This document shows, piece by piece, positions 24,785-34,459 of a stretch of DNA of 64,000 nucleotides. Source of the DNA: Asterochloris sp. CNOR1. Lineage: Eukaryota; Chlorophyta; Trebouxiophyceae; Trebouxiales; Trebouxiaceae. Position numbers and translations under genes: made by a program. Where the stretch lies: positions 2,046,001 to 2,110,000 of the forward strand of contig OZ017756.1 in NCBI GenBank assembly GCA_963969365.1. Reading direction: 5' to 3'. The stretch's first letter is position 1, and each line of letters starts with the position of its first letter. Below the pieces are notes generated by a model. It made no database searches and was not told the origin of the DNA. It saw nothing but the letters and a program-made list of their open reading frames with translations.

Positions 24785-27700
24785 ATGCAGACGTCACGCT
24801 TGGTGACGTTGTGGCGGCAGGCTGGGTCTGCAGGCAGGCTAGGGCAGGCTTGCAGGCAGTTTGCTGCTGCATCAGGCGATGGGGACATCACACTGCAGGC
24901 AAGCAGACCATCCAAATGTACCACTAGGAGGAGAGGTGGAGCAGAGAGACCTGGCCTGAATCATGCAAAGCATTGCCCTTGCAGAAGCCAAATCGATGCA
25001 GCATCAGTCTACAGGCTGCTGCCAAGGTCACAGTGCTCAATGGTACATTGCTCATGTATTGAATGGACTTTGCAGGTTCGGGAGTTCAAGGCTCACAAGA
25101 TTGACGCACCCAGCAACACTGTGACCACCAGCAAGGAGGAGTTGCTCAAATTCTTTGAGAATATGACGCGTTACCGCCGCATGGAGATTGCAGCGGACAT
25201 GCTGTACAAGGCCAAGATGATCAGGGGATTCTGCCATCTGTGAGTTGTGCTCTGCATGCCGGCTGCCGCCTTGCTCTGCCAGCAACTCAAGCCACTGTAG
25301 AGCATCTGTGATCTACAGCACCTGGAGTTGTGTGGTGCCTGCCAGCCAGATTCGCTTCAATAAGCAGTCAGCCCTCGAGGTCGATTGCCAGAGAACAGAG
25401 TCGCCAACAGTACTGTGGAGCAGCACACGCGCTGTCTCCTTCCGCACCAGGCCCTGCCGAATGCCCTACGCTGCACCTGCCAAGCCGCCGTGGCTGCTTT
25501 AAGCCCTTCAAGCAGGCTGTCAACACATGCACCCTGCATCTCTTGCCAGAGCTGTGGGAGTGCTGCCGCCTTGACATTGAAGACAACAGCAGCTGTGCTC
25601 TGCTCTGCGTCCTGCACAGTTCAGCCTGAGCTGCCTGAAGTGCTGCTGGCCGATGCCACCAAACCTGTTTGCTGCAGATATGATGGACAGGAAGCTGTGG
25701 GCCAGGGCATGGAGGCTGCCCTGGACTTCAAGGACTCCATCATCACCTCATACAGAGACCACTGCACCCACCTTGGCAGGTGACAGTAACTCTGCTTTCA
25801 GATTTGCGTCCTGCAGCAGAGTCTAAGTATGGCAACCGATGATTGTGTGCCAACATGGCGCAATGCGACACTGCCTGACTGCTCTTCAGGCCTTTGGAGG
25901 GTGCCTGCATGTTCACTCAAGAGTCAGGCCTGGAGCCATACATGTGGCTGTGCAGGGGCGGCACTGTGCTAGAGGTCATGGCGGAGCTGATGGGTAGGAC
26001 CTCGGGAGCCTCGAAGGTGAGTAGGTGCTTGCTTCCAGCGTACAAGCTCTCGCTGTTTACACATATGTGCCTGCCTGTGCAAAGCAACCATAGTCACGAA
26101 CAGGCCTCCCAAGTGCAGTCCCACCTGGGCATGTTGCTACATTCGCAGTCCCCCTGCTTGAAGTATGCCAGCTTGGCCCCTGCATGGCCTAGATGGCTGC
26201 ATGCACAAGCACCCCTTGAAGGTGTGCCTGCTGCCTATTGCAGGGCCTGGGCGGCTCCATGCACATGTACAAAAAGGAGCACAACTTCTATGGTGGGCAG
26301 GGCATTGTCGGGGCCCAGACTCCTGTGGGTGCCGGCCTAGGCTTTGCCCACAAGTACAAGAAGGACGGCGGCGTGGCACTGACACTGTGAGCACGGCACT
26401 GGCCCTGGTCGGCGCTTGCCTGCACCGGGGTTTGAGGGATGCCCTGCGCTTGAGGCACCCACTGTCGAGAAGATTGCTGCAGCCACAACAAAATTACCCA
26501 CCCATGGGATGATGCAGCTGGGAAGCAGCGGCTGTAGCAACACCACCATGGGACCGGCTTGCAGGCGCCTGGCTTGCCTGACGGCGAGTCTGAAAGGCTT
26601 TGCCTGGCCTGCACATGCTTGCTGCGGACCCGCTGGGTGCTGCCAGCATCTACAGTAACAGTCATGCACTCTGCTGCAGGTATGGTGACGGTGCAGCCAA
26701 CCAGGGGCAGCTGTATGAGGCGCTGAACATGGCCGCCCTGTGGGACCTGCCTGTCATCTTCATCTGTGAAAACAACCACTACGGCATGGGTACAGCAGAG
26801 TGGCGGTCGGCCAAGTCGCCAGCTTACTACACCCGTGGCGACTACACTCCTGGCCTCAAGGTGGATGGCATGGACGTGTTGGCTGTCAAGCAGGTGGGGG
26901 GCCCAAGCGGTGGCTTGTTTTGGCATGCAGCTTTGCAGCCAGTGTAAAGGCAGTCAAGCAGGGGTGTCCACACAAGCACTGCTGACCAGCAGGTTGCCAA
27001 GCAGATGCCTGTCGCATTGCTGCTGGACTGGGGCCCCTCTTGGCACCCATGGCCAGGGCACAGACGTGTGCCCTCAGTCAGCTCGTCAGCTCATGGCCGC
27101 TGGCCCAAGCTGCTGCGGCTCTCAGACGTGCACTGCCTGCAGGCTGTCGCCTTTGCAAAAAGCTTTGTCCTGGCAAAGGGGCCCATCATCTTGGAGATGG
27201 ACACCTACCGGTGAGGAGCCATCTGTTGAAGCTGCCAGTCTTTCCTTGAGCTTGGCTAGCACTGTTCTGCCTGCCAGGGCGCCCACTGACCTGCATGCTG
27301 CCACTCTGCAGGTATCATGGGCACTCCATGAGTGGTGAGTGCCTGCCTGGTTCTCACTTCTGCCTTGTCGCACTCTGACTGCCTGCACATGGCGATGTGC
27401 ATGATGATGTGTGGATTCACCCTTTCCTGGCATGTCTAGCGCCGTGCAGCACGTTTTGACCCTGCCTGGCGTGTGCAGACCCTGGGTCTACTTACAGAAC
27501 AAGGGATGAAGTGTCCAGCGCTCGGTCGCAGAGGGACCCCATTGAGCATGTGAGGAAGCTGCTCATAGACGAGGCAGGAGTGGAGAAGGAGGAGCTCAAA
27601 AAGATCGAGAAGGTGAGATTTGCAGATGCTGGGCTTCTGCTTGCTTGCAGCTGACTCCTCGGGTGCAGATGCTTGTGCGCTGTGTGCTCTTGAGCCGGCC

Positions 27701-27974
27701 CGGCATGAGCGCCCCAGGCATGACGCCGGCTGCTGCCAGTCTGGGGAATGTGCGGCCCACTCGCGACTTGTCCTGTAGTTCAGCCATGCTCAGCCAGCAG
27801 CCGCCATGTTCCTGGCATGTGCTGCAGGCTGTTAAAAAGGAGGTTGACGATGCAGTGAACACTGCAAAGCAGGATGCCATCCCACCCGCAGACGCTCTTT
27901 GGCAGAACATCTGGAAGGATCCTGTGGGCTGCTCTGTCAAGGGGCTGGACTCCCGTACACACATCAAGCTCTAA
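24785..27974 (+). CDS. PDHA1: Pyruvate dehydrogenase E1 component subunit alpha, mitochondrial
   Basis: This thiamine-diphosphate subunit decarboxylates pyruvate in the mitochondrial PDH complex. Ten exons close in phase: 24785-24898, 25076-25239, 25678-25779, 25956-26016, 26244-26386, 26680-26893, 27143-27210, 27312-27334, 27479-27612 and 27828-27974, giving 389 aa. Residues 1 to about 30 ([20 protein letters not shown]) are Arg-rich and lack acidic residues, a typical presequence. Then come [68 protein letters not shown] and the TPP motif GDGAANQGQ...ENN at residues 197-227. The YHGHSMSDPGSTYR loop carries the serines phosphorylated by PDH kinase in relatives. Exon 8 is only 23 nt. Intron 1 appears to use a GC donor (CAG|GCAAGC). 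The plastid paralogue is unlikely because the sequence follows the mitochondrial type. Confidence 0.97.
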
Positions 27975-28114
27975 ATGCACATCTGACCTTTTTGCATTTG
28001 CTCTTTCTGCTTGATGCTGTGCAAGCACCCACAGTCCTTACAGCACTGCTGCCTCAAACTATTTCAAGCCAGCGAGAGAGCCAGGCTCATGAGAATGCCA
28101 ACAGGAGAGGTGTT

Positions 28115-29363
28115 TTATTGTGAAACAGCCGCCTGATTCTGCTTGCTGGGCTGCTTGCCAAGATAGAGCGAGTTGAACTTGGGAAGGCTGTCGAAAGGAA
28201 CATGCAGCATGTTCATCTCCTTGACCTGCCTCTGCCTGCACGAAGTAACCAGCAAAGTGGTGTGACACCCACTATGCAACTATGCAAGCTTACAGAGCTG
28301 CAGGACCAGCTGTCTGGCTTGAAGGATTTGCAGGAGCTGTGGGGGCATCGGGTTGCCATTCCTCACAGGGTCACACAATGCAGCCGTTGTGACAGCAGCT
28401 CCACGGCCACGCAGAGGCGCCTGTTGGGAGGCTTGGAGCTCGGCTGTTCAGGTGGCAGGGTAAGTGCAGCGAGGCCGCTGTATTGTTGGTGATCATGAGA
28501 AGGTGTCCGGGTGTGCAGACCATGCATCGAGAATCAAGCTGCGCAAGGGATCTGGTGGGCCTGCCCCTCACCTCTCCTGTCGGCGTGCCTCACGCTTGGT
28601 GACACCCGACTTGACACCCTGATCCCTCAGGACTGTCAGCAGCTGGGCCACCTTCACCTCATGATAGTGCTTGTCGCTGGGTTTGAAGCTCTGCAGTTGA
28701 GGAGGTGACATGTGAGACCGCAGGCAGGCACGTCACTGCAGCCAACCGCTGGCAGTACGCTGCCCATCTCAGTGGTCCTGCTGGACCACTGCAAAGCAAG
28801 ATGTGCTCTAGACGGCAGAGCAGTCTTAGCTGTGAGCATGCTTTGTTCTCTGGCTGGGCGCCATCTGCGAAGGCTGACCAGGCAAGGCCCTGGCCTGCCT
28901 GAGATGTGGCGTGACCAGGGCGCTCAATGAGCAACGGCTGTGTGGCCATGAGGAAATGGCAGTGTCAAAGCTGCCTGCTGCATACAGGCAGACAGCACAG
29001 AAGACAACTGTGCTTGCTGCCTCACCTGCCTTGTTGCCTTGGCAACACGCCAGTCATACAGCGCCCGCTTGCTCTTGGCAATTTCCTCCTGTATCTGCTC
29101 TGGCGACAGGCTGCGCCAGTCTGAAGCCTTGGGCCTGGCCATTGCCACAATGTGGGTCCCTGAGCTCTGCGCTAGGCGCTGGGGCCTGCGTGAAGAATTC
29201 AGTTCCTGAGATTGCAAACTCTTGTCATGGACCAGAACCAAACAAGAGCAGCCTACAGATCTCCCCCTGATAGGACTGGGGTGGGCTTGGAGCCTCACCT
29301 GGCTGCCTGGCAGACACTGGTCTTACAGAAGCTGCTGCATCTGCTGCCTCGAAGCGTCTGCAT
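28115..29363 (-). CDS. RPL29: Plastid 50S ribosomal protein L29 (nuclear-encoded)
   Basis: This large-subunit protein sits near the ribosome exit tunnel. Four exons close in phase: 29299-29363, 29026-29185, 28572-28690 and 28115-28235, giving 154 aa. The N-terminus MQTLRGSRCSSFCKTSVCQA is Ser/Cys/basic-rich and, with the IVAMA motif just before the mature part, fits a plastid transit peptide. The mature core has DWRSLSPEQIQEEIAKSKRA, LYDWRVAKATRQ and VAQLLTVLRDQGVKSGVTKR, matching the L29 two-helix fold and the plant-type extension. The last about 40 residues (MLHVPFDSLPKFNSLYLGK onward) extend beyond bacterial L29. The start was chosen because it alone gives a transit peptide in phase with exon 2. 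The gene is tail-to-tail with PDH E1 alpha, with 140 bp between stops. Confidence 0.88.
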
Positions 29364-30971
29364 GACGGACGTCTTTTTTGGGGCAGAGCAGCCTCCTCGC
29401 AGCACAAGCAGCACTCCGACTGAATTAGGGTACGGGCTGACCTATCTGACAGCCAATGATAAAGGCATGTCGCGACGGGCTGCCGAGGCGACCGGAAATT
29501 GTGACCAGCGTCAAGACCTGAGTGGTGCCGTGCACCGGACAGTGATTTGATGGGCCATCTTCATCCCCCTCAGCACATCGGTTCAGCATATCGAATGCCC
29601 GCTTTACAACTTTCAGACTGAGAACAATCTGCCCCGTGGCTGCGAGGCGTGGTCAGACCGTCCTGCAGCTCCTCCCGACATCCTGCAATCCTGTTCTGAC
29701 TGGACAATCTTCCAGAGTTGAGCATGCACCGGAAGGGGGACACCTGTCAGGACAGACAGCTGGCAGCAACAGCATGGCGCACAAGTGCATTGCATCCAGG
29801 CAAACAAGCAAATTTCACTCAAGCATATGATGACGCCTCCAATATGCTGTGGCATGACCATGGCTCCTTTGCAACAGCCCCCAGCAACACTGCCATAGGT
29901 GTCAGAGTCGACCTCTGAGGGACAGCTGCCGATCTAACAATGGACAGGCATGCACACGGGCCCCTTGGCCTGCAGCTACAGCCTGTGCAGGCCATTAGGC
30001 TCTGCCCAACCCTGCTGGCACCTGCACTGATCCAATCTCATGATGGTCTCCATGGCTGGCCTGCAGAACTGTGCGCCGCCTCTGCAACTGTGGCCGGGTG
30101 TGGCAGCAGCTCTCTGCATCGGTGGCAGCCATTTGTAGCACGGCCCACTGCTTTCAGCAGCCGCGCACGTGGGTATAATCTCAATCTTGCGGCAGTCTCG
30201 GTGAATGTTACCTGCCTGCAGATGTGTCGTTGTTGGTGATTAGTTGGTGGTGCACTGCAACAGCAGATATCTCCCCGGGCACGCGCATGCAGGCAGCATT
30301 CACTGGCCGTCAGCCACACCTGCGGCAGCACACCTGTGGAGCATATGAGCTGTCTGGTCAAGGCAGCCGCCTGCAAGCAGCATGAATTGACCACCAACCG
30401 GAGTGTGTACCAAAGGGATGCTGTGGCCAGGCGGCTCAGCACAGGTTGAGAGATGCAACAGGCATCTCAGAAGCCGCAGAAGGATGCAGTGGCTGGCAAT
30501 GTCAGGTCGTCACAGCGCTGCAGCAGACCTGTTGCCTGCTGGCAAAGACTTTCAACTCAATACTGTACGTCAAATGTCTTTACGTTTTGCCTGGGTCTTT
30601 ATTGCCAACGAATATCAAGACTGGATCACCATGTTCTGCCGCAACACACATTCACTCTTGCATGGGCTGTGGCTCTGCTTTGACACAGCTGCCATTGATC
30701 CAGGCGTCAGAAAGTGTATGACTCTTCAGGGTTCACTCGATTGTCTGACTAGGCCTGCCATGGATAATCTTACGAAACTGAATGGCAGGGTCTGATCTTT
30801 CTCTGCAATCAATCGACGCCAGGCACCCTGAACGCTTTCCACTACGAAGCTATTGTAAGGCAGGTGGGCAATGGCTTGCATCATTCTGTGGTGATTCAGG
30901 TCCCCGCATTTTGGTGATTCAGGTCCCCGCGTGAGCATAATCACCCCCAACCTAGACGCTGCAGGGTGCCG
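29364..30971. other. 1.6-kb divergent intergenic region, L29 / bZIP
   Basis: No exon of a recognisable protein lies in this stretch on either strand. The open frames present lack family motifs and good splice-linked partners. The right end is AT-richer (30540-30700), followed by a direct repeat. It could hold a long 5' leader or an upstream exon of the bZIP gene, since CTGCAG precedes the chosen ATG, or a non-coding RNA that I cannot detect. Confidence 0.4.
30890..30930 (+). promoter_or_regulatory. 18-bp direct repeat upstream of the bZIP start
   Basis: GGTGATTCAGGTCCCCGC occurs exactly twice, at 30890-30907 and 30913-30930, with a 23-bp period. The second copy ends about 41 bases before the bZIP ATG. 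The spacing of roughly two helical turns would suit a paired protein-binding site in a promoter or leader. Function is inferred. Confidence 0.55.
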
Positions 30972-33701
30972 ATGGATGAGGACTATGCCCGAGAAATGGA
31001 GGTCGAGTTTGAGGAAGGGGCCAAAGATTTTAAGAGGCCCAGCCAGTCCCTGAGACCAGCCCGCCTGGTGTTGTCTGAGAGCGAGCGTGTGCAGCGCAGG
31101 TGGTGGAACCCTGATCAGCTGCTCTGGCTCTACAGCATGCCAGCTGACTCGTGCATGGCACCAAGAGGAGCCCAGTGTGCAGGCAGCCTGACGGACTTGC
31201 ACAGGAGGTGGCAGCTGTCCTCCTCATTGAGTCTGCCCTGCCCTGCAGGAGGGCAGGGAACAGGGCAGCAGCTTCCAGGCTGAGGGTGAGGCGCCAACAG
31301 ACCGTAGAAGATCTCACAGTGAGTAGGTTCCCAGTTGCTGCATCATCAGCAGCCTCACTTTGTGATTGTGCAGCGTCATCACTGCCCAATCCTCCATGTG
31401 AGAGGGAGTGTGACCCAGGCTGAGCACTGTGGCCCACCAATTTAAGCGCAGCACATGAACTTGCCATATGGCGTCCCTGGGGTCTCAGCACTTGTGTACT
31501 CCTGACCTGGGCAGTGCCTGGCTCTGTCGACAAGCCAGCATGGGCACTGGTGGCACCTCCTGTCTAAGGAGCGCCGTTACTGCACCTGCTATCAACCAGC
31601 CTTTCTCTGTTGCTGACACTGACTGGCCCTGGGCCTGCAGAGCCGTTGCGAATCTCTGGAAAGCCAGAAGCGTGAGTACCTGGGCCAGGTGGGTGCCAGA
31701 GGAATGATGCTTGTGCCAGAGTTACAAGCATCTGCACACTGCTTGATGCTGTGCATTTCCTCCCAGCACTGCGGAGCTCCTGCACTGCATAAGCTGGGGG
31801 TAACATGTGATTATCAAGCCCGCTAAGACCCCCAGCCCACCAAATGGGAGGTTGCGCATGCCAGCACACCGCATCGTACCCCTGAGCAATTGGATCATGT
31901 CATGTGATCCCTGTGGCAGCAATCTCTAAACAGCACCAGCTATGACTCCACGGTGAACCATCCTGTCCCCAGGCCAACACCTGCCCTCCCCTGCAGATGG
32001 TGCAGCTGCTGTCATACTGCAAGGCGGTGCTGACAGAAAACCAGCGCATCAACATGCACCTGCACAGCCTGGGGGTAGCTGCGCCGACATTGGAGACCCT
32101 GAACAACCCTCTCCCCGCAGCCCTGACGGCCTCCCTGGGCAGCTTCTGCGAGGGGCAGGGGAACAGCACCTTTCCCATAGGCAGCACCGGCATGGCCACA
32201 GGGGCCGCCATGCCCAACGGTGTGGATGCAGGCACCCTGGGACCTCATGTGGGGGTGAGGGCCATTGAGGCCAGCTGGTGCTCCAGCCATCTGAGGGGTT
32301 GCTGCAGGGGTGCCTGCTCACACACTGCTGCTTGGAGACCCTGTCGTGTGCTGCATTCAAGCAACATGGCTGCTGCAGACGTGCATCCTCACAGGTGCTG
32401 CTTTGCGTGGGGCCCTGTCTTGTGCCTGCAACACTGCGTGCTGGATGAAGCCCCTATCTCCCTCAGCATGTCGGCCAGACGCTGCAGGTTGCGCAGGCAC
32501 TTAGTTCAGCTTGGCAGTCAGCACCTCCCCTTGGCGCCCGCTTATGCTGTGCAGTCCATCCATGCTGAGCCTGTCTGCTGTGTGCCAAACAGACCGTCCA
32601 CCTGAGACTTGTGCCCTCAACTGCACAAGGCACTTCGAGTGGCAGCTGCTGCGGGAGGCAAGGCACGCACATGCAGCCGCTTGTACACAGACACAGGCAG
32701 ACAGGGACTTCATCCCCATGCTCTGCAGGCTGCCATGCCTGAGGTGCTGCCCTCCGGCAACCTGAGCCCCATGGTGCCACCCCTTAGCAATGCCGGCAGC
32801 CCCTCAGGCCCTGTGTGGGACATGCTGCTGGCCGGCCTGCTGGCCGCCAACAAGCCCCCGTGCGCGGGCGTGGCCCCTGCCATGGAAGGCCTGCCAGGCT
32901 TGCCCATGCCCGGAGCTGCTGCGGAAGCAGATGCCCTGCTACCGCCTCTGCCGCCCCTGTCCGCTCCTGCTGCCGAGGTGGGCTGATGTGCTGGGTGCCC
33001 TGCGCTCTGGAGCAGGCTGGGCATGTGCGCTGGCGGACTGAGCCAGAAACCCCTGCGAGGGATGCACAGCTGTCGTCCTGGGTCTCCTGCATGCAACCAT
33101 CAGCGTGCAGCCATGCAGCAAGGACCACACCGGCGGATGCTTGTGATGGCATCAGCCTGGTGCAAGCCACACCAGCCGGCCCCTGCTGCTCAGAGCAGCC
33201 TTTGCTGTGGTTGTGAGCCGATTCTCCAACCCCCTGTCACGGGCTGCATGTGACTCTACTGGCCTCAATTGCAGCAGCCTGTGGCTATTTGCGGCGGCGG
33301 AGGCCTCTGCATGCATGAGTCTGCAGTTTGCTGCAGCTCTGGGCAGTCGTTGCTGCACGTCTTAAGCATGAGCTGCAGATGACGTCTGAGATCAGGCTGG
33401 CCTTGGAAGCTGCCAGACATGAGTTGAATGCAAGGCCAGGCCTCACGCCAGAAATCAGACACCCGCGACCTCCTGTTGCCTGCTGCAGATGTCGTCCACA
33501 CCTTTAGAGCTGCCAGAATCGAATCACTGTCATGCAGCTTCAATCTCCTGTCACCTGCTGCAGATGATGTCTGAGGCCATGCTGGCCTCAGACGCTGCCA
33601 GGAACGACCACCACCGTGAGGTGCTGCACAGCCTACCTCGCTCTGCTGCCAAAGGTCTGAGTGCCACGCACACGGCCCCCGCAGGGCACCCTCTGTTCTG
33701 A
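30972..33701 (+). CDS. bZIP transcription factor
   Basis: Six exons close in phase: 30972-31099, 31249-31318, 31641-31688, 31997-32254, 32729-32977 and 33564-33701, giving 296 aa. The basic region RRRAGNRAAASRLRVRRQQ spans the first splice junction. It shows the exact N47-x7-R55-x9-L65 spacing of bZIP proteins. Zipper positions are L65, L72, Y79, L86 and V93, ending near AVLTENQRIN. The N-terminus is acidic (MDEDYAREMEVEFEEG). The C-terminal half is Pro/Ala/Gly/Leu-rich without a known domain and may be an activation region. A GTG six bases upstream is in frame, but the ATG at 30972 is preferred. Because each conserved half lies in a different frame of the genomic DNA, the domain is visible only after splicing. 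The bZIP subgroup cannot be assigned. Confidence 0.88.
33370..33620 (+). repeat. Acceptor-side array before the last bZIP exon
   Basis: CTGCAGATGAYGTCTGAG-like units begin at 33379, 33489 and 33564. The real exon (33564) reads MMSEAMLASDAARND. The first copy reads MTSEIRLALEAARHE in the same frame, while the middle copy is shortened and diverged. The pyrimidine tracts before the last two (CTCCTGTYRCCTGCTGCAG) are also duplicated. Confidence 0.88.
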
Positions 33702-34459
33702 CACAGCCAAGCCTACTTCCAGTCTTGCCACCTGCGCTCAGCAGTAGCACGCCGTGAGACACGTTGGATCACACAGACAGCCCATACATGGATGGGACCC
33801 GGCATGCCCGCCATCAGAGATTGCAGGTTGCAAGGTTCCAAATTGGTGGGATGTCTGCTCCCCTGAGCATGTCATACTATCTGTCAGCACTGCTATATTG
33901 ACGACTGGCCAGTAAAGTGCCTGCAAGGGCAGTGCGGCTGGCAGGGCTGTACAATCCCCAGATTGCACCCGTATTTATCGCTAACCTTTTCAGACATGCT
34001 GGTCTGCTCACTGTGCAAACGACAAACTAAACCCCACAATTCTATCTGAAGACGCTGTGCCTGTCAGCACTGTGGACAGGCTCTGTGCGCATCAACCTTG
34101 CTTAGTCTGGTCTCCGCTTGCTGCCTGAGAGTTATGCAGCTCTTGCCTTACGAAGCACCACATGGTTGCTTGCTGTATAGGCTGGGATTACGCCTTCCTC
34201 ACAAAGGAGGGTGAAAGCAGACGCGATCAACAACTTTTATTTTTGCCTTTTTGCAAGGCTTTTTGAAGCAACTTGTAATCACTGTCTAGCCCAGCTCCAA
34301 CTGTCCAGCTCCATATCTGTCGCTAAAATGAAGTTGCCAAAGTGTCTGTGAGGCTGGTTTTGAAGGTAGATTGGGGGTGGGCGGCAGCAGCAAAAAATGT
34401 TTGGCAAGCAATGAGAGGCATGATGAAATGGTCAGAGTACCAGAGGTGTGCAGAGATTG
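33702..34459. other. Convergent intergenic region, bZIP / deubiquitinase
   Basis: This 758-bp stretch lies between two gene ends. It is markedly AT-richer than the genes, for example 34220-34420. It presumably holds both 3' untranslated regions. I see no exon, RNA gene or mobile element. Confidence 0.45.

Noticed and set aside
24541-24924. Minus-strand frame between p28 and PDH E1 alpha
   Set aside because: It overlaps the PDH presequence exon, shows no family motif, and has no partner exon in phase.
29400-30890. A possible extra gene in the L29-bZIP spacer
   Set aside because: Open frames of 60 to 130 codons exist on both strands, but none has family similarity, biased composition or phase-compatible neighbours.
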